Of a stretch of DNA of 64,000 bases, positions 1-10,169 are shown piece after piece. The stretch is taken from positions 941,354 through 1,005,353 of the forward strand of contig VZSE01006608.1 in the NCBI GenBank assembly GCA_013398275.1, given 5' to 3'. Each line of letters begins with the position of its first letter. The stretch's first letter is position 1. Source of the DNA: Promerops cafer. Lineage: Eukaryota; Chordata; Aves; Passeriformes; Nectariniidae. The notes under the pieces were generated by a model that saw nothing but the letters and a program-made list of their open reading frames with translations, was not told where the DNA came from and made no database searches. A program made the translations under genes and the position numbers.

Positions 1-2370
1 ACAAAATTTATCTCTTCTACTGTTTGAATTTCAACCACAAATGCATATTGAGATATCTGAATATATTTGTTATTTTAAAATATATAAGCAGGTAAATCTT
101 AGTGTAAATCTTCATGAGTTTTTAAGAAGCATGTAGACATCTGAGGTATTTTGACTGAACCTTGAGGAATGTTTCTTGCCATGAAACACAGCCCTGGAAA
201 TCTGTATTTCTACTATGCGCTGTAGTAAATTCCAGACTCCCCGTCTGTGAAGGTTTTGTCACTTTTGGTTAAAAATTACTGTATCAGTGACAGTCTCACC
301 AAAGCTGGACAGTATTTTGTCCCTCTGAAGCACATTTGAAAACACTGAATACAAAAGGGGGTGTAAACAAACTGAATACAAATTAATTAAATAGCAGAAT
401 GGTTTTGTAGTACCATTCTAAGGCATTCTCAGCCTTCTGCCATAACACTCACCATTTAAGACCAATTTAGAGGTTGCATTTGCTGTTCCAAACAAGTGAG
501 AAAAGTTTTAAGTGTGCATTACTTACAGTGGTACAATTCCTTTAAAAATATAGTCCTTTAATATTTCCTGATCATAGCATTTTTGCTCATCTCCTAAACT
601 GTGCCCTTTGCATGCAAAAGCCAGCCATCAGAGTTTAAATAGGCTTCCCCCTACGTGTCTTCTAAAAATTACTTTCCTTTCATAATTTTGGTACAACCTG
701 AGGCACCTTTATTTCATAGAGGCAGGGAGGACAGAAGCAGTTTGTTTCTGGGCAGCACAGAGTACCTGTTTTGAGTTAGCTCTTGCTTGTCTGACTCCCC
801 TGAATGATTCTATTGATTTCAAGGGGTCCTTGCATGAGAAAAGTGAGCAGCAGAGACTGGATGCTCCTTTTATTGTTTCATCCAACACAGATTCATTTTA
901 TAGGATCAGTTATTCTGTGTGATGAATGGGAAGTGCAACTAAAAAATTGAGCCTAGAAATTTAATGTTAGCAGTGAGCGTATGAAAGTCTGATTGTGAAA
1001 TATGATCCAGAACACATTTACTAACAGACAAAACTCAAGACTCATTTCTCACACAGGCAGGACTGCTAAAGTCAGTAATACTTTGCTTTTCCATTACAGC
1101 CAACAGGATTTCTGCAGCACAAAGGCTAAGCAAAGCAAAGATAGAAGGATCTGGTGCTTGGACCAGTAATGTTTTCATTTACTAAAACCTCGTGTGTGCA
1201 GAAGGTAGAATTAATTTAATTGCAAATAAATGTCAAGATATAAATTAATGAAATAATACTAGATTTTGCTAAGAGAAAATGTTACGGGTAAGCTATTCTT
1301 TTGTGTCAGTCTTCCTAAAGAGAGGGAAACAAAGGAAAATGGGTAGGGGGAAAAAAGGCTGTACTGAAAGCACATACAGAAATCAAACACAGGAAAACTG
1401 TTGGGGACTTAATAGTGCTAGAGGTAAATTGGCCACTATTCTTTCTATCAGAAAGAGAACAGAGTATTTGATTAAGTTAAACAGGAGCCATTTCTTTGTT
1501 CCTGAGAACAGAGAAAGCAGCGTTTCAACCAGACAACTGAGACAGAGAACCCAGAAAAAAAATCTATTAAAGAGATAATAAAGGAGAAAAGCACTTACAC
1601 TAATTCTGTCAAAACTCATGAAGCATCCTGAGAGGTTGATAAAGGTGATATTCTTCTAAGGCACATTGAAGCTATAGTAGGAATATTTGTGGCAGGTCCA
1701 AAGGAATGGTGATTTCTTTACAAGTTGAAGGCCCAGTAATGTCTAAGAAATAAGCTAAAATGATATATTTGTGAGGGTCAACAAAAAAGCACAGCTGTGT
1801 GGCTTAAATGTTATAAGTAAAGACAAAAGCTCTCAACCTCTGTAATACTGAAGTTATTTCAAGGGACTCTGTAGAAAGGCAGGCCAGCAGATTTGATTAA
1901 TATTTTAGTTGTTTTACCCAGAACAGGCAACTCTCACATCCTAAATAAGGGGCCGACACTAGTATTGATATAAATAAGAAGATAAAAAGCTGTGATTTCA
2001 TGAAGCTGGTCATGTCAAATTAGTATCCTTTTATCTCCATGATAATTTATTATATTTACCAGAGTGTAAAATAAAACAAACACCTCACCTGATCCTATGT
2101 TCACTTAAATCAATGTTCACCCTCAAGCAAAAAATAATTCTAGCTGTCTGCTATTATGTATTTGTCAGATTTTCAGATGTGAAGAAATAGTCAGTTATCC
2201 TGTAAAAAAAAGTCTAATGTTCCTATTTCTGATGAATTCACACTGAATGTATTTTACAACAGTTCGTGAACTAAACACATTTTGTGCAAGTACAAAGGTA
2301 TCTTAGTAGGGCTAATTTAGGGTAGATACTGATTTGAGAGCAAAATATGGCCCATCAGCTTCCATATTTA
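1..2370. other. Intergenic AT-rich DNA, nothing recognised
   Basis: No coding exon, repeat family or RNA gene could be identified. The open frames here (for example 1279-1578 on the plus strand) have low-complexity Lys/Arg/Ser-rich products with no recognisable domain and no splice or homology support. Confidence 0.6.
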
Positions 2371-2469
2371 AGTTAATGCAAAGATTTATTAGTCCTCTAG
2401 GTAAACATTGACCTTGGCTTCACCTTGGTCAATATTTACTTCTCAAGTTAATAAATCTTTATATTAACT
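2371..2469. repeat. 99-nt imperfect inverted repeat (hairpin)
   Basis: The two halves pair symmetrically. AGTTAAT (2371-2377) pairs with ATTAACT (2463-2469). After a 2x2 mismatch, AAAGATTTATTA (2380-2391) pairs with TAATAAATCTTT (2449-2460). After a 9x9 internal loop, GTAAACATTGACC (2401-2413) pairs with GGTCAATATTTAC (2427-2439) with one mismatch, leaving a 13-nt loop. The total is about 31 base pairs. The size is that of a small RNA precursor or a miniature inverted-repeat element, but the large internal loop is unlike a typical microRNA precursor. Confidence 0.75.
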
Positions 2470-4510
2470 GCAATTGAAGTCACTCTCTGCTTAAAAGATA
2501 AAGACCAAACAGGTCCTCATATGAAGACAGCATTCATCAGATAAATACTGCAGCTTGATTTATCTTTTTGCCCACTTGTCTTAAAAAATGGTAATCCATG
2601 GATGGTGAAAGATTTTCCTCTCTGGAGGGAAAGAGGTTAGAGGGTTTTTTTGTTTGTTTGTTTGTTTTGGTTTTGTTTTTTTTTTCTTCTTCTTTTTTTA
2701 AACGTGTAGATTTGTGATTTTACTTACATTTTAAGGTAATGGCACCAGCGTTTTGTCTTTTGCCCTTAGGAATCTTGAGTTTCCAGGATGTCATTCCAAA
2801 GGATGTTACACCCCCACACAATCTATTTACCTATGGGCAAACCTGGAGACTATTTTACTCAGTGGACAGCCCTCTTGGCCACTGACATGGTTGCTACTTG
2901 GTTTCAACAAGCTGACAGGTTTAACTTTTTGAAATTCATAGCTATTTTGGAAAAAGGTGCTGACTGGGGGTGATGAGAATGACACTGCAATGAAACACTT
3001 ACAATAAAAAAATCAACTAACCTGTGAGGACCTTGGAAAAACAGGAAACTTTGAACTTATCGGAAGAGAAAAGACATCAAAGACTTGACTTAATCCAGCT
3101 ACCAGGAGTGGGAATCTGAATTACTGTAAAATAAATTGTCTCAAGGAGCATTTGGATAAATTGAGGATGAAGTTATAATTAGAGATTTCCCTGAAATTAT
3201 AAGTGAAAAGGAAAACCAGACAAGAACAGATTTACACATCTTCTCTTTCCATGATTTCAAACATTATTGCACTGATTAAAACCTCACCATGCTGTTTTCT
3301 CCACATTTAACTTGTGCTTTTAAAAGCCAAAACAAACAACATATGTTTTGTCCATGAGTCTCTCTGATTGAATCAGGATTGGAGTAGATTATACCATGTA
3401 TCACTTTTTACTGAGTTCTGAACAATATCAAGCCTTTCTGCTGGCACAAAAAAAATTGAGGACTTGCTGAGAAATACTCAATTACTGAGAAATTAAAAAC
3501 TGAACTTTCTGAGGAAGAGAATCAAAGTAGCAATAACTTCAGAAACTAAATGGCAAAGCTGTTTCATTTTTAAAAACATATTTAAGATCTCACTTAAATA
3601 AACATCAACCACTTCACTTATGCAGGCATTCCCTTTGAAGTCAATGGGATTAGCCATGGATAAAATTCATCCTAAATTCTGTGTAGAAAGACAGGTACAA
3701 AGTCAATGAATCACTTAAATCCCACAGAGTCTCAGGCTTAGAAGCTGCAAAGGTTTCTTGTTAGTCCTTTGGACCGGAGTGCTTAAAAATGTGGAAATCT
3801 GTTGGGCAGGATTTGTCCTCACTGGAAGATGCTTTAAGTCTCTCCAATTACACTCCTGTCTTCCACTGAGTTGCAGTTTCAGCATCCTCTTGTTTTCTCC
3901 ATGCAGCGCTGATGAGTTTACAATGATGCTGTGGTGCCTTTCTGCAGGCAGTGCAGGGAAATGTCATGCAAACTCCATTAATAAATCATCCTATTGGCAA
4001 AAACTGTTTGAATGGCACAGCCATCTACTAGCAAGACAATGTATTGCATGGTTGTATGTGTGTACAAAAGTATATATACTCATCTTTCAACCCCAAAAAT
4101 CCTGATCTGTGTTTTTATTTCTTTTTTTCCTCCTCATTGAAAACAGCAGCTTAGTAAATGATGAGGCATACAAAGGGATGCAAGCTGTATAAAGTCAATG
4201 GTGACTGGTATAATACACCTCTGACTTCCACTGTAAATGGTGTAACTATTCAGAGCTGTACTTCTCTCTACTCTTTCTTATTTCTAGCTCATGAAATAAA
4301 ACACAGATATAATTTCAACATAGCTATAAAATCTGCCAGGATTTAAGACGAATTTTTAAAAGAATAAACATGAATAAAGATGGTTTAATTTACTAGCATG
4401 AGAACTGAGGGCTGGGAATGTAGCTGTTGGAAGTCTGTACTGCGAGCAAGTGGCAGTCCTCAGAGACGGAAAACGAAACAAATTATGGCTGCTGACTCCC
4501 AATATTCCTC
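2470..4510. other. Intergenic DNA with a (TTTG)n/T-rich tract
   Basis: The only distinct feature is the low-complexity tract at 2645-2699. No gene is supported. The frames at 2788-2973 and 3758-4105 on the plus strand show no domain and no splice evidence. Confidence 0.6.
2645..2699. repeat. (TTTG)n / poly-T low-complexity tract
   Basis: A T-rich run with several TTTG units followed by a T9-10 run and TTC units. Confidence 0.85.
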
Positions 4511-4514
4511 TTTA

Positions 4515-4586
4515 ATTGGTGGGGACTGTCCTGGAGAAAGATACATGAGCCTTTCCCGGCGGCAACAGGAATTTGACATATATAAG
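4515..4586 (+). promoter_or_regulatory. Candidate core promoter: CCAAT box plus TATA box at a CpG-island edge
   Basis: ATTGG (the reverse CCAAT box) lies at 4515-4519 and TATATAAG at 4579-4586, about 60 bp apart, right at the upstream edge of a CpG island. A start near 4610 would be expected for plus-strand transcription. No protein exon could be read downstream, so the product, if any, may be a non-coding RNA or the first non-coding exon of a gene. This is inferred from motifs only. Confidence 0.4.
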
Positions 4587-4595
4587 AACAGGGGC

Positions 4596-5290
4596 CTATT
4601 TGCGTTTGAGTCCTTCACGCACCCGCGTGGGACGTTCGCGCAGGGAGGCGGCCCGTGTGCCGCCGCTGCCGCTCACGCCGCGGTGCCCGCGGGACTCAGA
4701 GCCCCGGCTCGGGACTCGGGACCACCCCCGTGCCGGGAGCGCTGCACCGCGGCTGCACCGCACCCCGGCCCGCCCCGCCGGGCGGCTCCGTGNNNNNNNN
4801 NNNNNNNNNNNNNNNNNNNNNNNNNNNNNNNNNNNNNNNNNNNNNNNNNNNNNNNNGCCGCTCCGCCGCCGCCGCACCGCTCCGCGCCCGGCACCCGCCG
4901 CCCTCCCGGAGCCGCCGGCTTGCGGGAAGGGGGAGGGGGCTCCAGGGCGCTCCCGCTAATTTTAACAGCCTTCTCCTTTTTCTCTCCCCGAAATCAGGCG
5001 GCCGAAATTGCTGGAGAAGCGCCCCCGCCCCCGCGCCAGGCTCTCGCCTTTGTTGTGCTGAGCCCGGCACCGGCGAAGGCGCCGCTAAATGAATGGTAAA
5101 CTGTCTTTAAAAGGCGCTGACGGGCGATGCCCCGTCCCTGGCGAGCCGGCGGCGGGGGCGGGGGGCGGCCAGTGCCTGGCGCTGGGACACAAGAGGCGCG
5201 TCGGGGAGGTTTCAGACACCTTTCTTTCCCCATTTAATCCCCTCTCACCCTGGCGTGACCGGTTCCCCGGCACACTGAGTGCCGAGTGAG
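4596..5290. promoter_or_regulatory. CpG island, first part (contains assembly gap)
   Basis: The sequence is very GC-rich with dense CpG dinucleotides, in contrast to the AT-rich surroundings. It includes 64 Ns at 4793-4856. Long open frames on both strands arise from GC-rich composition and run through the Ns, and none has a recognisable domain. CpG islands in vertebrates usually mark promoters or developmental regulatory regions. Confidence 0.85.
4793..4856. other. Assembly gap (64 N)
   Basis: A run of unknown bases inside the most GC-rich part of the island. The true length may differ. GC-rich stretches are commonly lost in sequencing. Confidence 0.99.
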
Positions 5291-5324
5291 CCGGACACAC
5301 GGGGTAGGCAAGGGCGCATGTGTG

Positions 5325-5860
5325 TAATTAATAAAGTAAATTAAAGGGTTTTAAAAATTAATTCTACTCATTTAGTCACCAATCTGTTAATGAGGCATGG
5401 AAAGCCCCCGGGATCGATAGTCGGGAGTAAAACCGAAGTAGGTGAAGGAGGTGCCTGCTGAAAGATAAAAGCTTTATAGAGGAAGTGTCCGTATCTCAGG
5501 CGATATAAATATATATAAAAGGATGTGTATAAATCTTTGCCTGCTCTGGCGGGGTCTGGATTCCATCGGCGCGAAGGAGGCAGCCGCCGTCTCCCTAGTT
5601 TATGGGGCTCCGAACTTTCCCTTCGCTGGTACCGCGGGGCTTCAACCTTTGCTCCGCCGCATCCTCTCAGCCACAGGAGCCTCTGGCTCCTACCATAAAT
5701 ATTAATACTCTGCGCTAGTGCGAGGCATAATTATCTCCCCTTAATTGCAAATTCAACCAAAAATTGAGCCTGCTGTCATTCAGGCACCTCTAAATTATTG
5801 TAATTAGGGCTTTTTCTTATGTCAAGTGAATCCCTGGGCTGAATGTTAGTCCTTGTATGC
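5325..5860. promoter_or_regulatory. AT-rich block with homeodomain-type sites between CpG-island halves
   Basis: TAATTA cores occur at 5325-5330, 5728-5733 and 5801-5806, with TAATTG at 5742-5747 and a HOX-like CCATAAAT at 5693-5700. Two TATA-like runs are at 5504-5510 and 5512-5520. Dense homeodomain cores inside a CpG island is the composition of many vertebrate developmental enhancers and promoters. Function is inferred; conservation was not tested. Confidence 0.4.
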
Positions 5861-5886
5861 AGTAGCGCAACATGTAAACCATATGC

Positions 5887-6250
5887 TGTGCCGCTGCTCG
5901 GGAAGCCCCACGGCCGGGAGAAGCCGCCCCCGCCCCGCTCCCGGGGAACGGCTCGGCTCCAGGCAGGGGTCCGGGCGGAGCGGAGCAGCTCTCGGGGAGC
6001 CCCGCGGGGTCTGCCGGCCGCGGCAGCGCCGTCCAGCTCCGGGGGCGATGCGGGGGCGATGCTCCGCGCTGGCACCCACGGCTGCCTCCCCGCTTCGGCA
6101 CCGGCGTCGCGTCCCCCGCGGCCGCCGCGAAATCCCCCTTCGGAGAACCGACCCGCTCCCCCTGCTCGCCCCGGCCCTTTGTTCGGGGGCCAGAGAGGCC
6201 TGGGGTGGGGTCTCCGAGCCTGGCAGGACGGGCTGGGGGAGCGCCAGTTC
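5887..6250. promoter_or_regulatory. CpG island, second part
   Basis: A second dense CpG stretch lies about 600 bp after the first. Overlapping open frames in all six phases (for example 5843-6388 plus and 5846-6400 minus) are composition artefacts, with Pro/Arg/Ala-rich products and no domain. Confidence 0.8.
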
Positions 6251-6259
6251 CTCAGCTGG

Positions 6260-9200
6260 GTGTTGAACCAGCTTCCAGTACCAGTACCAGTGTGGGGGCT
6301 GCTGTCTGCAGGTGCTGCCCAGACTCCTGTCTGTTCCCATGGTTTTGGGAGTCAGAGAATGAGTCTGTCTCCAGCAGAGATCCCTTGAGTAGCCTGGCAC
6401 CGTGTCGCTGAGCCAGAGGTGAGGCTACCAGAGGGCACAGGGCAGTGCCAGGGTGTGCAGACACAGTGTTCCAGGCATGCCTCTCACTCAACCAGCCCTC
6501 TGAGCAGCGGGCAGAGTGCTGCTCCTGAGGCCTGCAGCCCTTCCCAGGGCACCCACGGTCTGGGGCCTTCTTCAGGCTTATGAGATAAACTTTGCCTTTC
6601 TCCTGAGCGCCGTGGTAGCTGAGGATGCTATTCCTAACCAAGGACATATCATTCTGTGTGAAGATGGGGTGCTGTGCCAAAAGGAACACCAGGTTTGTTG
6701 GGCCAGCAAGACAGAAAACTAGAAAGGAGCCCAAAGTCCATGCTGAGGACCTTCTGCCAGGATGAAGGGAGCCTGGGTCTCTGTCCCCTGTGAGATTTAT
6801 GCACTTCATGCAGTAATTCTTGTACAAAATACATAAGCAGCCTTTATGTCAGATGCTGGAGTTGTCCACTTGCACGTGGTCTGCTAGTGCTACTGTTAGC
6901 AAGTCTTAAATCCTGCCTTCCAAGCTGAAAGGGTGAGAACTAATAGTTTGCATGGAAACATGGCATCAAGCTTTCAGAAAACTTCTTAAAACCACAAGTT
7001 TTTTAATTGGTGCTCAGGAAGTGATCTAGCAGAGCACTAGGTACAAGAGCCACGTGAGCACAATGTGTTGCTACCCAGACAGGAGATGCTGCTGGCTCTA
7101 GTTGTCATCTCATGCGTGGTGCAAGGCTGTGTAAGGAGCTCTTCCCCTCTTATCTCCAGTTTATTAATTCCTGTCCTTGTGCTGCCTGCTGTGCTGGACT
7201 TGCAGAGCTGTTTGTGTGGCCATGAGTGATGAAGACTGAAGAATTGTTATGGCTATTTTTTTATTCCCCCCCCAATTCTAATAACTCAGAATTCTACTGG
7301 GAAATTGTGCTCCTCTCTTTCCTAGGCACATCCCTACACGGCCTTCATTAGCACAGGTCACACAGGACTCACCTCCAGCTTCTGATTTCTCAAGCCATGT
7401 GATGGAGTGCAGGATAGATGGAATTATATTCAGTGAAAAGTTTACTTTTTGTGATGTGTAGTGTCCTCAGTGGAAGGTTTTTTTCTGAGTAAGAAATTCA
7501 CAGAATAGAACACTGTCAAAAGAAAAAGGGCATAGAAAGGAGAGCTCAAAAGTAGGAAATAACAGGATGAAGCTTTTCCCTGCAAGTTAATGTGGCCTTA
7601 CTATAAAGGGCTTTTGGTCCATTTGACTCTCTCATTTAATGCAGAAGATGCCTCCTGCCCTGCAGGTCAGTCCTGATTGGGTTTTTGTCCTTCACTGGCA
7701 TGGGCTGTGGTGTTGGGCAGGCAGCAGGAGCAAGGCAACGATTTTCCTGAGGGGAAACCCCACAGGCAGCAGCTTTGCCTCAGATGTGACACCTCATCTG
7801 TCACCTGGGCTGGCCCCCATCACAAAGTTTTCTGACGTGGCAGTTCTGTGCTGTGCTTAGTTCTGGTCCTCAAAGAACAGTTGAGACCTGAGCTGAAGGG
7901 AACCTGATTTGGGAAAAGCTTCTGTTTAAGTTGTTGAGAGCTATGCTGTGAATCCATGAAGTGTTACAAAACATGAAGATATCACAAGACTCATCTCCGA
8001 GGGTTTCCAGTTTGGTGATCCAAAACTCAAGGCACTGACATGTCTCACTGTGCCTGCCCAGCCTCACCTGGGGCCTCCCTGACCCTGCCCATGGCCCAGG
8101 GCCCCGTGCCAGCCCAGTCCGTGGCTGTCAGTCCCTGCCCCTGCCCTGCTGGCCCCAAGGGAGCAGCCAGCCCTTATTGCTCCCTAAAGAAAACCGTTCA
8201 AGAGCTCTGACATTTCAGCTTTAATTTTTTTCCTTTCATTTTATGTCTTGCATATACAGCTAAGAGAATAATGCCACCTTGCCTCACAGTGATGTAGTGC
8301 AAATACATTAGTATTTCTAACAAAATGAGCTGGCAAGGTGGGAAGGCCAGAGAAAGCCCCACAGAGAAACTGGTGGCAAAGTGAGAGCCTGGAGAGTCCC
8401 CACTGGAACACAGCTACAGCAGCTCCCATCTTAAGTCAACCACATGGGAGTGAAGAACTGTGTGCTTCTCATTTCACTCTTTATTGTTGTCTTGAGCAGC
8501 TAAATTGCTTAAAAACTAAAAGGTCCTTTGAAAGTCACCAGACGTTAGCTGCTTTGTAAATCTGAAAATAATGTTCCACTGTGATATTTTTCAGTCTGTG
8601 GCCTATTACTTGCCTCCTCCCAAAATTTTACTTGTTGAAGTGGTTTACAGTGGCAGAGGTGACCCTGTTCTGGCCCTGTTCAAGTCAGTGGGAATTTCCC
8701 CGTGACTCATGAGTGCTAGTATTTCCCATGGGGCAAAAAAATTTGCATTCCTTTGCCTCCTTAAATTCAGCCCGGTCGGTGCAGATTTGGTGAGTTGTAA
8801 GTGTTACAGAAAGCTCTTACCTTGAGCCTGCAGATACTGCCCCTGTCTGAGGTAAACTGAGCTGTGTTTTAAGTTCCAATTTTAGAAACACAGATGTGAT
8901 AATTACCACCTATAAGCAGGAAACCAAGATGGTGTAAATGGGTCAACATGCTGCCTGGGCTTGAGCCAGAGAAGTGTTTTATTTATATAACAGAAACCAT
9001 AGTTTGTTTAGAAGGGAAGTTTTATATTGAATCATAGGCCTTTAGAAACAGGGATAGTCAGTGAAGCTTGTGTTATTGTTAGTTCTCAGTAATTCTGCAG
9101 AGTTAAGATCTGCTGTATATTTTATTTGTCTTGTATATTATTTGCAACAGTGTTAATAACATTGTTTGCAGTATTAATAACACAGGATTTCTGTGAACTT

Positions 9201-9335
9201 GTGCTGAACTGTGTGCAGGAAAATGATTTGGGATGGTACTCACGGGGCCAGTAACATACCACCAGTGAATTTGCAGTTTTTACTTAGCAGCGTTGGTTGG
9301 AAAGCCCACCATGCAGAAATAACTGCCCTTCCCTC
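6260..9335. other. Intergenic DNA, no gene recognised
   Basis: Mixed composition. A C-rich stretch of CCCTGCCC-like words lies at 8050-8175. I recognise no repeat family or exon. The frame at 6252-6827 on the minus strand lacks any recognised domain. Confidence 0.55.
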
Positions 9336-9339
9336 AGTC

Positions 9340-10165
9340 TGAGCCTTGCCCCGGGGGCAGCATCCCCAGCCGGGGGGCACGCAGCGCAGCGGGAGCGATC
9401 CTGGAGGAGTGGTGCTGGCTCTGTGGTGCCTGAAGTCGGTCTGACAGCGTGGAAGTGGCACTCACATGTCTCTGGCCTGCTTGGTAAGGGAGGAGGATGT
9501 GAGGGGGAGCTTCCAGAGGAAAGAGGAAAATATATTTTTGGGAAATTATATTTCCGGAAAATGTATTTTTGCGCTGATGAAGAATTTCCGCCGAGTGCCT
9601 TGGCAGCAAAGAGAAGCGGTTAATGAGATGCAGAGCTCCTCTTTGCCCAGTTCTCACAGCGCGCTCCTTGCCGGGATCCAGCCCTTGCTAGCTGTGCTAA
9701 CATAGTCTCAACCCAGATTTTCTTTGTGCCGAAAAAAAAGCAATTTTGGGAAGCAAGCCTTGTGCCCGGCAGCTCGGGAGAGGAAGGCAGGAGAGGGAGC
9801 GTATCCCATGGAAACTGCAGGGGGCACAGTGTCATTACTAGAGGGCCGGGATAATTAGATGCTGTTATCTTGCCTTCCCTAACGACGAGCTGAGACGGGG
9901 CTGTGGGTGGCAGGAAATCCAGCCCCGGCTCCGGTCACCCACCCCTGTACAGGTGCCGTGGTGTGATGCCAAGCCAGCGCAGGGCCGAGCCCGCTGCGGA
10001 GCCCAGGCAGATCCTTGGCACGGCTGCCCAGCGGCAGCGAGGCCTGACAAGGAACCCCTGTCGCATCGGGGGCACGGCCCGTGTCACCCTGTAACAAAGC
10101 GCTCGCTCCCGCCCGCAGCAAAAGGGACCCGGTTCAGGAGGATGCACTGAACACCCAGCGCTGAA
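9340..10165. promoter_or_regulatory. Second CpG-rich cluster, candidate regulatory region
   Basis: CpG dinucleotides are frequent through about 820 bp, though less dense than at 4.6-6.2 kb. It includes a repeated motif pair around a TTTCCGGAAA palindrome (9525-9570) and a GATAA/TTATC pair (9850-9869). No exon was recognised, so it may be an orphan CpG island. Confidence 0.5.
9525..9570. repeat. Near-identical 15-mers flanking a TTTCCGGAAA palindrome
   Basis: GGAAAATATATTTTT (9525-9539) and GGAAAATGTATTTTT (9556-9570) differ at one base. The second overlaps the perfect palindrome TTTCCGGAAA (9551-9560), which contains a TTCCGGAA core resembling ETS/STAT-type sites. Confidence 0.7.
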
Positions 10166-10169
10166 AATT

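Noticed and set aside
4398..5099. Long plus-strand open frame through the CpG island and N run
   Set aside because: It is kept open by GC-rich composition and by Ns read as X. It has no domain, and similar frames exist in the other phases and on the other strand.
5843..6400. Overlapping 180-residue open frames on both strands
   Set aside because: Pro/Arg/Ala-rich products in all phases are typical of CpG islands; there is no domain or splice support.
6252..6827. 191-residue minus-strand open frame
   Set aside because: The product has no recognisable domain, Kozak context or splice context, and its composition matches the background.
8050..8175. C-rich stretch with CCCTGCCC-like words, suspected LINE or satellite
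   Set aside because: It did not match CR1 in either direction and shows no regular period, so it is left unassigned.
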